Assembly (NCBI RefSeq): GCF_012184385.1 | Contig: NZ_VSRL01000007.1 | Span: 27,424 to 91,423 of the forward strand | Length of the DNA stretch: 64,000 nt | Reading direction: 5' to 3' | Source of the DNA: Lentzea indica | Lineage (GTDB): Bacteria > Actinomycetota > Actinomycetes > Mycobacteriales > Pseudonocardiaceae | Part shown: positions 16,587 to 26,606 of the stretch, in pieces | How positions within the stretch are numbered: position 1 is the stretch's first letter | Layout of the letters: each line of letters begins with the position of its first letter | Program-made: the position numbers and the translations under genes | The notes under the pieces: model-generated | Told to the model about the DNA's origin: nothing | The model's database searches: none | What the model saw: only the letters and a program-made list of their open reading frames with translations

Positions 16587-17537
16587 ATGAGTGAGCGCAT
16601 CACCACCCCGTTCGGTCGCGAGAGCACCGCTCTCGAGGTCGTCGAGGGCGTCGACCTCTCTGGCCGTCGCGCCGTGGTCACCGGTGGGGCGTCGGGCATC
16701 GGTGTCGAGACCGTGCGGGCGCTGGCTGCCGCGGGGGCAGAGGTCACCATCGCCGCCCGCGACGTCGAGGCGGGCCAGAAGGTCGCCTCCGAGCTGTCGG
16801 CGGCCACTGGCAACAAGAACATCTTCGTCGCTCCCCTGGAGCTGACGTCGCAGGACTCGGTCAAGGCCTTCGCACGCGGCTGGGACGGGCCGTTGCACCT
16901 GCTGATCAACAACGCCGGTGTCATGGCGCCGCCGCTGACCCGCACGCCGGAGGGGTGGGAGCTGCAGTTCGCGACCAACCACCTCGGGCACTTCACGCTG
17001 ACGCTGGGCCTGCTCAACTCGCTGCGCGCCGAGGGCGCCCGCGTGGTCAACGTCAGCTCGACCGGGCACCTGAACAGCCCGGTGGTGTTCGAGGACATCC
17101 ACTTCGAGCGCCGCGCGTACGACCCGTGGCTGGCGTACGGCCAGTCGAAGACCGCGAACGTGCTGTTCGGCGTCGAAGCCGGCGCTCGGTGGGCCGGCGA
17201 CGGCGTCACGATGAACGCCCTGATGCCCGGCGGAATCCTGACGAACCTGCAGCGGCACATCTCCGCGGAGGAAGTGCAGGAGCGGATCCGCATTCGTGGC
17301 GGCGGTCTGACGATGAAGTCGCCGGAGCAGGGCGCGGCCACGACGCTGGTGGTGGCCACGTCGCCGCTGCTCGAGGGCGTGTCGGGCAAGTACTTCGAGG
17401 ACTGCAACGAGGCGTTGCCGACCACTGAGGAGAAGCGGTCGGGCGTCGCCGATTACGCGCTGGACCCGGATGCGGCCGCGCACCTGTGGAAGGTCTCCGT
17501 CGAGACCCTGGGCCTGAAGGCGAAGGAACTGGCATGA
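16587..17537 (+). CDS. SDR family oxidoreductase (retinol dehydrogenase/protochlorophyllide-reductase-like), copy 1
   Basis: A 316-residue short-chain dehydrogenase with TGGASGIGVETVRAL (NAD(P) motif, about 35-49), NNAGVM, a serine in NVSSTGHL and catalytic YGQSKTAN (YxxxK). The atypical-length C-terminus is like the WW-oxidoreductase/retinol dehydrogenase group. The ATG at 16587 is preceded by GGGGAAACAGG. It overlaps copy 2 by four bases (ATGA) and shares most residues with it. Regulation by the divergent TetR protein is likely. Substrate unknown. Confidence 0.92.
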   Translation: MSERITTPFGRESTALEVVEGVDLSGRRAVVTGGASGIGVETVRALAAAGAEVTIAARDVEAGQKVASELSAATGNKNIFVAPLELTSQDSVKAFARGWDGPLHLLINNAGVMAPPLTRTPEGWELQFATNHLGHFTLTLGLLNSLRAEGARVVNVSSTGHLNSPVVFEDIHFERRAYDPWLAYGQSKTANVLFGVEAGARWAGDGVTMNALMPGGILTNLQRHISAEEVQERIRIRGGGLTMKSPEQGAATTLVVATSPLLEGVSGKYFEDCNEALPTTEEKRSGVADYALDPDAAAHLWKVSVETLGLKAKELA

Positions 17538-18472
17538 GCGAGCTGATCACCACCGGGTTCGGGTTCGAGACCACTGCTCTGGAAGTGGTCGAGGGCGTCG
17601 ACCTGACGGGCCGCCGCGCCGTGGTCACAGGCGGGGCGTCGGGCATCGGCGTGGAGACCGTCCGGGCACTGGCCACCGCGGGTGCTCAGGTCACCATCGC
17701 GGCCCGGGATGTCGACGCCGGTCAGCGCGTGGCGTCGTCGCTGATCACCGCCACGGGCAACAAGAAGATCTCGGTCGCGCGACTGGACCTGGCCTCGCAG
17801 GACTCGGTGAAGGCGTTCGCGCGGAACTGGGACGGCCCGCTGCACCTGCTGATCAACAACGCCGGTGTGATGGCAACGCCGCTGACCCGCACGCCCGAGG
17901 GCTGGGAGCTGCAGTTCGCGACCAACCACCTCGGGCACTTCACGCTGACGCTGGGCCTGTTCAACTCGCTGCGCGCCGAGGGTGCGCGGGTGGTGAACGT
18001 GAGCTCGTCCGCGCACCTGATGGGCGAGGTCGTGTTCGACGACATCCACTACGAGCACCGCGAGTACGAGCGCTGGCAGGCCTACGGCCAGTCCAAGACC
18101 GCGAACATCCTGTTCGGTGTCGAGGCCGGCAAGCGCTGGGCTTCCGAGGGCATCACGATGAACGCGCTGATGCCCGGCAGCATCGCCACCAACCTGCAGC
18201 GGCACCTCACCCAGGAAGAGCTGCAGGAGCGGATCAGGCTGAGCGGGGCCGCGACCACGCGCCGGATGAAGACACCGGAGCAGGGTGCGGCCACGACGCT
18301 GGTGCTGGCCACGTCGCCGCTGCTGGAAGGCCTGTCCGGCAGGTACTTCGAGAACTGCAACGAGGCACTGCCCAACACCGGTGGCGTCATCTCCGGCGTG
18401 GCCGCCTACGCGCAGGACCCGGAGTCCGCGGCCCAGCTGTGGAAGGTTTCGGAGGAGACCCTGGCCCTTTGA
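17534..18472 (+). CDS. SDR family oxidoreductase, copy 2 (tandem paralogue)
   Basis: A 312-residue SDR nearly colinear with copy 1: TGGASGIGVETVRAL, NNAGVMATPLTRTPEGW and YGQSKTANILFGVEAG are retained. Differences cluster at the N-terminus (ITTGFGFE), in the segment after the catalytic lysine and near the C-terminus. A duplicate that has begun to diverge in the substrate region suggests two related substrates or a two-step pathway. ATGA overlap with copy 1 shows co-translation. Confidence 0.92.
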   Translation: MSELITTGFGFETTALEVVEGVDLTGRRAVVTGGASGIGVETVRALATAGAQVTIAARDVDAGQRVASSLITATGNKKISVARLDLASQDSVKAFARNWDGPLHLLINNAGVMATPLTRTPEGWELQFATNHLGHFTLTLGLFNSLRAEGARVVNVSSSAHLMGEVVFDDIHYEHREYERWQAYGQSKTANILFGVEAGKRWASEGITMNALMPGSIATNLQRHLTQEELQERIRLSGAATTRRMKTPEQGAATTLVLATSPLLEGLSGRYFENCNEALPNTGGVISGVAAYAQDPESAAQLWKVSEETLAL

Positions 18473-18575
18473 GTCGCACCGGCCGATCTTGTCGGTGGTG
18501 CTGAGTACGGTGAGACGCAGGGGATCCCGAGCCGGGGGAGAACCCGTTGACGAGCAGGGTGACCGGCACCCGGTA

Positions 18576-18590
18576 GAGGTCTGGACCATT
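18576..18590. promoter_or_regulatory. DasR-responsive-element-like site upstream of chitinase
   Basis: GAGGTCTGGACCATT at 18576-18590 keeps the GGTC-(2)-GACCA core of the dre consensus bound by the GntR regulator DasR, which controls chitin and N-acetylglucosamine genes in Streptomyces and relatives. It lies about 50 bases before the chitinase ATG. A TTGACG at 18547-18552 could be the -35 of the controlled promoter. Confidence 0.6.
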
Positions 18591-18639
18591 TCGTGCTTCA
18601 ATGACAGCGGGTCGCCGCCTGAACGCGAAAGGTGAGCGA

Positions 18640-19674
18640 ATGTCTGCCCGTTCGGCATTGACAGCCCTGCTTCTGCTCATTTCCGTCGTGCTCGTCCCGT
18701 CCACCGCACAGGCCGCCGACACGTGCGCGCTCAAGTCCCGCCCTGCGGGCAAGGTCCTGCACGGGTACTGGGAGAACTGGGACGGCGCGTCGAACGGGGT
18801 CCACCCGCCGTTCGGCTGGACCCCGATCACCGACAGCCGCATCAGGCAGCACGGCTACAACGTGATCAACGCGGCGTTCCCCGTGATCCGCTCCGACGGC
18901 ACAGTGCTGTGGGAGGACGGCATGGACGTCGGCGTCAAGGTCGCCACGCCCGCCGAGATGTGCGCGGCGAAGGCGGCAGGCGCCACGATCCTGCTGTCGA
19001 TCGGTGGCGCGGCGGCGGGCATCGACCTGAGCTCGGCCGCCGTGGCCAACCGGTTCGTCGCCACCGTCGTGCCGATCCTGAAGAAGTACAACTTCGACGG
19101 GATCGACATCGACATCGAGACCGGCCTGGTCGGTAGCGGCAACATCAACCAGCTGTCCGCCTCCCAGGCCAACCTGATCCGCATCATCGACGGCGTGCTC
19201 GCCGCGATGCCTTCCGGGTTCGGCCTGACGATGGCGCCGGAGACCGCGTACGTGACGGGCGGCAGCATCGTCTACGGCTCGATCTGGGGCGCATACCTCC
19301 CGATCATCAAGAAGTACGCGGACAACGGCCGCCTGTGGTGGCTGAACATGCAGTACTACAACGGCTCGATGTACGGCTGCTCCGGCGACAGCTACCAGGC
19401 GGGAACCGTGCAGGGCTTCGTCGCTCAGACCCAGTGCCTCAACAAGGGCCTGGTCGTGCAGGGCACCACGATCAAGGTGCCCTACGACAAGCAGGTCCCG
19501 GGACTGCCCGCGCAACCGGGAGCCGGCGGAGGCTACATGAGCCCCTCACTGGTCGGGCAGGCGTGGAACAGCTTCGGCGGCCAGCTCAAGGGCCTCATGA
19601 CCTGGTCGATCAACTGGGACGGCTCGAAGAACTGGACCTTCGGCGACAAGGTGAAGTCGCTGCAGGGCCGTTAG
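18640..19674 (+). CDS. Secreted GH18 chitinase
   Basis: A 344-residue exported glycoside hydrolase. The signal peptide is MSARSALTALLLLISVVLVPSTAQA (about 1-26). The mature protein starts the catalytic barrel with KVLHGYWENWDG; the substrate strand SIGG is at about 120-123 and the catalytic DGIDIDIE at about 153-160 with Glu160 as acid. No carbohydrate-binding module or linker is present, so it is a bare catalytic domain. The ATG at 18640 was preferred over 18601 because of the GGTGAG ribosome site and the natural signal peptide. A dre-like site upstream suggests control by DasR. Confidence 0.95.
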   Translation: MSARSALTALLLLISVVLVPSTAQAADTCALKSRPAGKVLHGYWENWDGASNGVHPPFGWTPITDSRIRQHGYNVINAAFPVIRSDGTVLWEDGMDVGVKVATPAEMCAAKAAGATILLSIGGAAAGIDLSSAAVANRFVATVVPILKKYNFDGIDIDIETGLVGSGNINQLSASQANLIRIIDGVLAAMPSGFGLTMAPETAYVTGGSIVYGSIWGAYLPIIKKYADNGRLWWLNMQYYNGSMYGCSGDSYQAGTVQGFVAQTQCLNKGLVVQGTTIKVPYDKQVPGLPAQPGAGGGYMSPSLVGQAWNSFGGQLKGLMTWSINWDGSKNWTFGDKVKSLQGR

Positions 19675-20072
19675 AGCACGATGGTGTTCTGCCCGGCGGC
19701 GATCAGCCATCTCCCGTCCTCTTTGGACAGAACGTAGAGCGGCGATCCCTCGTTCTGGTCGGGCAGGGGAGTGCCGTCGGGCTTGACCGGACGCTGGCGG
19801 ATCTTGACGGCCGCCACGTCGGGCCGGATGAAGACGACGTGCGCCACCTCGTACGTGGCGGTCGCCTCCTTCGTCGCGCCGGGGAGGACCTGGCGTGTGA
19901 AGGAGGCGATCTCGTCGCGGCCCGTGAGCCGCTTGCCGTGCGCGGTGGTCCAGATCGCGTCCTCGCGGAAGAGGGTGATGAACTCCTCCGCGAGCTCGTT
20001 CTGCTGCGCGTGCTGGACGGTGGCGACGAGCTTCTCGATCTCTGTTGTCTCGCTCATGGTGAAGATCGTCAT
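19671..20072 (-). CDS. SgcJ/EcaC-like NTF2-fold protein
   Basis: A 133-residue SnoaL/NTF2-like protein. The pattern LVATVQHAQQNELAEEFITLFREDAIWTT followed by RLTGRDEIASF, AAVKIRQRP and DGRWLIAAGQNT matches the SgcJ/EcaC family. Its members have no fixed activity; some are ketosteroid-isomerase-like. Start at 20072, or more likely 20057 (MSETTEIEKL). The stop overlaps the chitinase stop by four bases, convergent. Confidence 0.88.
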   Translation of the reverse strand: MTIFTMSETTEIEKLVATVQHAQQNELAEEFITLFREDAIWTTAHGKRLTGRDEIASFTRQVLPGATKEATATYEVAHVVFIRPDVAAVKIRQRPVKPDGTPLPDQNEGSPLYVLSKEDGRWLIAAGQNTIVL

Positions 20073-20131
20073 ACCTCGACCATAGTGGAGGTCAAGCGCC
20101 GCACTGCGCGATCTTGGGTAACGTCGGGACG

Positions 20132-20950
20132 ATGGACTGGAATCTTCCCGAGGAGTTCGTGACCCAGGACGGTGTGGTGCGCTGGGCGAGGCTCGGCGCA
20201 GGACGGCCGGTGGTGCTCCTGCACGGCACGCCGTTCAGTTCGTTCGTGTGGCGGGCCGTGGCCGCGGACCTGGCCGCCGACCACGAGGTGTACGTGTGGG
20301 ACATGCTCGGCTACGGCCGCTCCGAGATGAAGGCGGGGCAGGACGTCTCGTTGCGCGCTCAGGGCAATATCTTCGCCGATCTGCTGGCCGAGTGGGGCCT
20401 GGCCCGGCCACACGTGGTGGCCCACGACTTCGGCGGCGCGGTCGCCCTGCGCGCACATCTGTTGCACGGCGCCGAATACGCGGCGCTCGCGTTGTTCGAC
20501 CCGGTTGCCCTGGCGCCGTGGGGATCGCCGTTCTTCCGGCTGGTGCAGGAGCATTCCGCGGTTTTCGAACAGTTGCCTGGCAACCTGCACGAAGCGTTGG
20601 TGCGCGAGTACGTGTCCTCGGCCAGCAGCCCTGGACTCGCTCCCGAGGTGCTCGACGAGCTGGTGTCGTCGTGGACCGGCGAGGCGGGCCAGCCCGCCTT
20701 CTACCGCCAGATCGCGCAGGCCGACCAGCGGTACACCGACGAGATCCAGCACCGGTACGGCGATCTCGCGATTCCCGTGACCGTGTGCTGGGGCGAGGAC
20801 GACGAGTGGATCCCGCCGATCAGAGGCGAGCAGCTGGCCGCCGCCATCCCGCGGTCCGCTCTGCACCTCGTGCCGGGCGCGGGCCACCTCGTGCAGCTCG
20901 ACGCGCCCGGCCCGGTGCTGGACCTCGTGCGGAGGTTTCTCGTCGCCTGA
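20132..20950 (+). CDS. Alpha/beta hydrolase with Asp nucleophile (haloalkane dehalogenase/epoxide hydrolase type)
   Basis: A 272-residue hydrolase. The oxyanion motif HGTPFSSFVW is at 31-40, the nucleophile elbow VAHDFGGAVALR puts Asp99 in the nucleophile place, the acid region is WGEDDEWIP and the catalytic His is in PGAGHLVQLD near the end. The Asp elbow points to dehalogenases or epoxide hydrolases rather than Ser esterases. The ATG at 20132 fits the family start. Located between two convergently oriented genes, with no visible partner. Confidence 0.9.
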   Translation: MDWNLPEEFVTQDGVVRWARLGAGRPVVLLHGTPFSSFVWRAVAADLAADHEVYVWDMLGYGRSEMKAGQDVSLRAQGNIFADLLAEWGLARPHVVAHDFGGAVALRAHLLHGAEYAALALFDPVALAPWGSPFFRLVQEHSAVFEQLPGNLHEALVREYVSSASSPGLAPEVLDELVSSWTGEAGQPAFYRQIAQADQRYTDEIQHRYGDLAIPVTVCWGEDDEWIPPIRGEQLAAAIPRSALHLVPGAGHLVQLDAPGPVLDLVRRFLVA

Positions 20951-20955
20951 ACGCC

Positions 20956-22227
20956 TCAGGCCCTTGGCAGAACCCGTGACTCGTAGGAGTTCGGCTTGTA
21001 GCCCGGGTTGAAGAAGCAGCCCGTGCCGTACCTGCTGTCGTGACTCGGGCAGCCGGCGGCGATCAGGTACGGGTTGGAACGCAGTCCCCACTTCTCCCAC
21101 GCCTGCAACGACTGCATGGCCGCGGCGTACTCGGAGTCGCTGAAAGCGCTGTGAGTGGCCTCGTTGGTGAAGGTCTGCACGAGGTTCCACCAGCGCCCGG
21201 CCTTCGTCACGGTGTCCCGGTACGCGGACTCGTGCTCCACGAACGCCGTCGGATCACCGATCGCGTGCACCGTCAGCACGGGAATGTCGATCTTCCCGGT
21301 GAGATCGCTGTCGTACGCCAACGCCGCGCGTGCCTCGGGATCCGCGGCGAACCGTTCCACACCGGCGTTCAGGGCGGCGTCGTCGTGCGAGCCCTTGTAC
21401 GTCACACCGGTGGTGCTGAACGGGTTCTTGCCGCCCAGGCGGTTGTGCACGATGTCGCGGAAGGTGAACGTCGCGAAGTTCAGGTGCGAGTTCAGCGTCT
21501 CCTCGGGAATCTTCGTCACGGTGAGGATGTCGTTGAGCTTCTGCTGCTGCTCGGGCGTGCGGTTGCCCGCCGTACCAAGACATTCCTCGATCCGGCTGCG
21601 CAATCCGGCGGTGGTCATCGTCGAGCCGGGGCGCAGTCCCTGCCACAGCGGGTACTGCACCTCGGACGGCCGCGGGTGGTTGCCGCAGTAGTACTGGTAG
21701 ACCACGCGCAGGTCGACGCGGTAGTCGTAGCCGCGCGAGCCGCCTGCCAGCACGCCGCTGGTGAGCAGCGCGGCGTCATAACCCTTGTACAGCTCGATGG
21801 TCTTGGCCGCGACGTTGCCGCCCCACGACTGCCCGTGGATGTAGACCTTGTGCGGCTTCAGCATCGCGCTGACCATCTTGCGCAGGTTGTCGGTGTCCTC
21901 GGCCGCCATCCGCGTGCCGTAACCACCGCGCCGGTACGAGGTGCCGGCCCACGCGTAGCCCTCCTTGACCATGACGGCCCAGCGGTTGAGGTCGTCACGT
22001 GTGCGCTCGGGCGTGGGGTCGCCCAGGTCGGGTCCGCCGTGCGAGTGCACGACCAGCGTCTTGTTCCACTTCTTCGGCACGGCGATCGTGTAGTAGGCGC
22101 CGTTGTCGTCCCGGCCCTCGTAACAGGTGGTGCCGGCGGGGACCTTCTCCGGGCACGGTGCTGTCGGAGGCAGGTGCACCGGCGACGTGAGACTCGCGGT
22201 GAGTGCGAATGCCAGCAGGACGTTCAT
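20956..22227 (-). CDS. Secreted alpha/beta hydrolase (Ser nucleophile)
   Basis: A 423-residue exported hydrolase. The signal peptide is MNVLLAFALTASLTSPVHL. Key pieces are HSHGGPDLGDP (oxyanion), YIHGQSWGGNVAAKTI (GxSxG nucleophile elbow), AIGDPTAFVE (acid) and NEATHSAFSDSE (His). A C-terminal CPSHDSRYGTGCFFNPGY may form a disulfide-stabilised end. The family includes prolyl-type and ester hydrolases and no clear substrate can be named. The ATG at 22227 begins the signal peptide; sequence upstream in frame is not family-like. Confidence 0.85.
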   Translation of the reverse strand: MNVLLAFALTASLTSPVHLPPTAPCPEKVPAGTTCYEGRDDNGAYYTIAVPKKWNKTLVVHSHGGPDLGDPTPERTRDDLNRWAVMVKEGYAWAGTSYRRGGYGTRMAAEDTDNLRKMVSAMLKPHKVYIHGQSWGGNVAAKTIELYKGYDAALLTSGVLAGGSRGYDYRVDLRVVYQYYCGNHPRPSEVQYPLWQGLRPGSTMTTAGLRSRIEECLGTAGNRTPEQQQKLNDILTVTKIPEETLNSHLNFATFTFRDIVHNRLGGKNPFSTTGVTYKGSHDDAALNAGVERFAADPEARAALAYDSDLTGKIDIPVLTVHAIGDPTAFVEHESAYRDTVTKAGRWWNLVQTFTNEATHSAFSDSEYAAAMQSLQAWEKWGLRSNPYLIAAGCPSHDSRYGTGCFFNPGYKPNSYESRVLPRA

Positions 22228-22349
22228 GGCGGGAATCGTGAGTCCGCCTCGACAAGTGGTCCAGGTCACTCACGCAAACTTGGGACTTCCCTGACGTTAC
22301 GGTCCTGGTGCCCGAGGTGGGGCAGCGCCTGAACCGGTACGGTCGTCGG

Positions 22350-22931
22350 ATGCGGTATCCAGCCGAACCGTGGCACATGCGCGGCTCGCTCGTGATCTCT
22401 GTGTTCCGGGTGCCGCGCGAACTGGTACCGCACGCCCACCTTCCGTCCGGCGCCAGGATGATCACGTTGGCGGGCAACGCTTTCGTGGCCGTCTCGTTCG
22501 TGTCGTACGAACCGGGAAGCGTGCTCACCTACGAGGAACTGCTCGTGGCCACCCCGGTGCGGGACCAGGGCCGGCTGGCGGTGTCGGTGCCGCAGATCTG
22601 GGTCGACAGCGAGGCGTCGCGGCAGGGCGGCCGCGAGCTGTGGGCGATCCCGAAGCAGCTCGCCCGGTTCGGCCAAGGTTCGTCGATCGCGGCTGTCGTG
22701 GTGACCGGTGGCGTGCCGTTGCCGGGCCGATGGACCGCCGCGGGCCGGACGGCTCAACGCCTGGACGGTCGTGATGTGCGCACGAGGATGCACATGTCCG
22801 GACGAGTCAGGCTGGTTCGGGCCGGATGGATGTTCCCGGTCGGCGGACCGCTGGGCTACCTGACCGGGCGGACGCCGCTGGTCAGCTTCACGATGAAGGA
22901 CATGCGGCTGACGTTCGGTCAGGCTCCGTAA
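22350..22931 (+). CDS. Acetoacetate decarboxylase-family protein
   Basis: A 193-residue ADC-like protein. The N-terminus RYPAEPWHMRGSLVISVFRVP and the segment GGRELWAIPKQLARF around residues 93-107 show the Lys (about K102) that forms the Schiff base in the family. Members outside clostridia often act on other beta-keto or aldehyde substrates. The ATG at 22350 is the natural start; a GTG at 22308 would add 14 unrelated residues. The 3' end overlaps the convergent DUF2199 gene by 13 bases. Confidence 0.85.
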   Translation: MRYPAEPWHMRGSLVISVFRVPRELVPHAHLPSGARMITLAGNAFVAVSFVSYEPGSVLTYEELLVATPVRDQGRLAVSVPQIWVDSEASRQGGRELWAIPKQLARFGQGSSIAAVVVTGGVPLPGRWTAAGRTAQRLDGRDVRTRMHMSGRVRLVRAGWMFPVGGPLGYLTGRTPLVSFTMKDMRLTFGQAP

Positions 22932-23755
22932 CGCACGGTGTTCAGCACGTGCCGCGCCCACGCGTGGTCCGCGGGGTCGTCGTGGATGCACGTCACGAGG
23001 AGCATGTCGCCGAACCTCACGACGTGGCCGAAGAACTCGTGGCGCGCTGTGCCGGTCGTTAGCCACAGCGCGTGTCGCAGCTCGGCGCCGTCGCGGGCCA
23101 GGAACCGCTGGTCCTCAGGCACGTCAGGGGCACCGTCGAGCGCCATCTCGAGGAACCGGTCCGGGGGCACACCAGGGGCCCTGCGGACGTCGATGAACAC
23201 CGTGCGACCTGGACCTACGAACCGCAGGCCGTCCTCGAGCAGGTGTGGGGTCATGCCGCCGGTCCGTTCGATGCTCCACGCGCCGATCAGCTTCTGCTGA
23301 ATCGAGACCGGCAGCTCCACCAGGAACGCGCTCAGCACCTCGTCGCGGTCCCAGGTCGTGCCGAGCAGCGGGTGTTCGACGAACTCGGGCAGGTAGCCGG
23401 GCTCGTGCACCTCGGCGACGACCTCCGCGCCGTCCAGGTCGTCCCACGGCTTGATGTCGTGCGCGAACGTGCCGGTCAGCCGCAGCGACGTGTAGCCGGG
23501 GCCGCCCCACACGGCATCCGCTCGCCGTGCGTCGCCCGCGGTGATCCTCATCCAGGCGCCGAACCACAGCTCCAGATCGCCGGTCAGCTCGACGGGCAGC
23601 ACGCACCGTGCGTACGCGACATCGCCGGCCAGCAGGACATTGCCGCCCGCCAAGCGTTCGGGGGAGACGCCGTCGAGCTCGGGAGGCAGGCCGAGGTTCA
23701 GATCGAGGGCGCCGGACTCGTCGATCTCCGCGCCGCAGCACTGGCAGGCCGTCAC
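22919..23755 (-). CDS. DUF2199-family protein, copy B
   Basis: A 278-residue protein with an N-terminal zinc-knuckle-like CQCCGAEID and the DUF2199 core (LGLPPELDGVSPERLAGG, ELWFGAWMRI, HDIKPWDDLDG, EHPLLGTTWDRDEV). The last third, with AWARHVLNTVRYGA, matches the C-terminus of copy A. The GTG at 23755 overlaps the copy A stop by four bases (GTGA). No biochemical role is known for the family. Confidence 0.85.
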   Translation of the reverse strand: MTACQCCGAEIDESGALDLNLGLPPELDGVSPERLAGGNVLLAGDVAYARCVLPVELTGDLELWFGAWMRITAGDARRADAVWGGPGYTSLRLTGTFAHDIKPWDDLDGAEVVAEVHEPGYLPEFVEHPLLGTTWDRDEVLSAFLVELPVSIQQKLIGAWSIERTGGMTPHLLEDGLRFVGPGRTVFIDVRRAPGVPPDRFLEMALDGAPDVPEDQRFLARDGAELRHALWLTTGTARHEFFGHVVRFGDMLLVTCIHDDPADHAWARHVLNTVRYGA

Positions 23756-24606
23756 CCGATGTACCGGACGCTGTTCAGCACGTGCCGCGCCCACGCCCGG
23801 TCCGCGGGGTAGCGGTGGACGCAGCGCACCGAGAGCATCACGCCGGGCCGGACGACGTGCCCGTGGAACACCTGCTCCTCGTGGCCGTCGATGACCTCGC
23901 TGAGCCAGAACGCGTGCCGCAGCTCCTCGCCGTCGTGCTCGACGGAGTGCTCGGCGCTCGCCGGATAGCCGTCGAGCACCGCGCCCAGGAAGTCGCTCGG
24001 GCTGCCGCCCGTGCGGTCGGCGTAGACGTCGAGGCCCACCCAGCGGCCGGGGCTCGAGAACCAGACGGTGCGGCCCTCGACCACGCAGCGCATGCCCTCG
24101 GTGCGTTCGATGGTCCACACCTCGCCGAGCGTCTCCCGCACGGGGACCGGCAACGGCTGCCGGATGCGGCTCAGCACCTCGTCGCGGTCCCATTCGTGCT
24201 CCAGCACCGGATGCGAGGTGAAGTACGGCAGCTCGTCGGCGTTGAGGACCGCCGCCTCTACCGGGACGCCGAGCAGGTCCCACGGCCGGATGACGTTCGC
24301 GAACGTGCCGGAGACACGGAGGTTCGCGTACTGGGTGTCGTTGTCCCACACGGCGTGGGCGTACATGGCGTCGACTTTGCTGATCTGCATCCACGCGCCG
24401 AACACCAGCTCGGTTCCGCCGGTCAGCCGAACCGGGAGCAGACAACGGATGTAGGAGTCGCCGTCCGGCCCGACGAGCAGTCCGCCTGTCGGGGCGGCGA
24501 GTTGCTCGCCGGGCACGCCGATCAGTTGCTCCGGACGGTTCAACCGGTAGTCGATGCGGTCCGTGGTCGTGATCTCGGCTCCGCAGCATCCGCATTGGAC
24601 GGTCAT
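23752..24606 (-). CDS. DUF2199-family protein, copy A
   Basis: A 284-residue paralogue of the next gene. The N-terminus is CGCCGAEITTTDRIDY, followed by LIGVPGEQLAAPTGGLL, ELVFGAWMQIS, ANVIRPWDLLGVPV, HPVLEHEWDRDEVLSRI and the C-terminal WARHVLNSVRYIG. Both copies share the cysteine N-terminus and the same C-terminal about 100 residues, so the tandem pair arose by duplication. Role unknown. Confidence 0.85.
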   Translation of the reverse strand: MTVQCGCCGAEITTTDRIDYRLNRPEQLIGVPGEQLAAPTGGLLVGPDGDSYIRCLLPVRLTGGTELVFGAWMQISKVDAMYAHAVWDNDTQYANLRVSGTFANVIRPWDLLGVPVEAAVLNADELPYFTSHPVLEHEWDRDEVLSRIRQPLPVPVRETLGEVWTIERTEGMRCVVEGRTVWFSSPGRWVGLDVYADRTGGSPSDFLGAVLDGYPASAEHSVEHDGEELRHAFWLSEVIDGHEEQVFHGHVVRPGVMLSVRCVHRYPADRAWARHVLNSVRYIG

Positions 24607-24615
24607 GCGGGAATG

Positions 24616-24965
24616 CTAGAGCTCCTCATCTGTGAGCAGACGGGAACGCACCAGAAAACGTATTCCCAGGGGTGCTTCCAGCGAGAACCCGCTCCCACGA
24701 CCGGGCACCACGTCGATCGTCAGGTGGGTGTGGCTCCAGTACTCGAACTGCGCCGCGGACATCCACACAGGAACGACGAACTCGTCCACGGCGAGGTCGC
24801 CCAGGTGCACGTCCGACGAACCGGTGCGGAACTCCCCTGCCGGGTAGCACATCGGGGCCGAACCGTCGCAGCAGCCACCGGACTGGTGGAACATCAGCTC
24901 GCCGTGGTCGGCCAGGAGGCGGCGGAGAACCTCCGCCGCCTCCGAGGTCAGGGCCACGCGGGCCA

Positions 24966-24966
<1 letters not shown>
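24616..24966 (-). CDS. DUF779-family protein
   Basis: A 116-residue protein with HQSGGCCDGSAPMCYPAGEF near residues 27-46 (clustered cysteines, metal or disulfide) and a C-terminal segment VPGRGSGFSLEAPLGIRFLVRSR. DUF779 genes regularly follow acetaldehyde-type dehydrogenases in actinobacteria, and here the ATG at 24966 overlaps the dehydrogenase stop by one base (TGATG). It is probably an accessory to that enzyme; the exact role is unknown. Confidence 0.9.
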
Positions 24967-26489
<1,523 letters not shown>

Positions 26490-26535
26490 CGTCTCGCCTC
26501 CCGCATCGTTGCGAACTGGTGGCGACGCTAGGTAG

Positions 26536-26558
26536 TGCAACGTTTCACGGACGTTGCA
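26536..26558. promoter_or_regulatory. Inverted repeat between aldehyde dehydrogenase and GAF regulator
   Basis: TGCAACGT (26536-26543) is exactly inverted at 26551-26558 (ACGTTGCA), centre 7 bases. It lies 47 bases before the dehydrogenase start (26489) and 49 before the regulator start (26607). Regulator binding here would control both genes. Confidence 0.72.
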
Positions 26559-26606
26559 TCCGAAAGGAGTAACGCAAGGCGCCAGAAGGACCGTCATCCT
26601 GAGGTG

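Noticed and set aside
18640..19674. Chitinase cluster or secretion locus
   Set aside because: Neighbours are unrelated hydrolases and SDR genes; no second chitinase or carbohydrate-binding protein is near.
22919..24595. Single 558-codon minus-strand ORF covering both DUF2199 genes
   Set aside because: The upper part is out-of-frame shadow of copy A; the GTG at 23755 is the true start of copy B.
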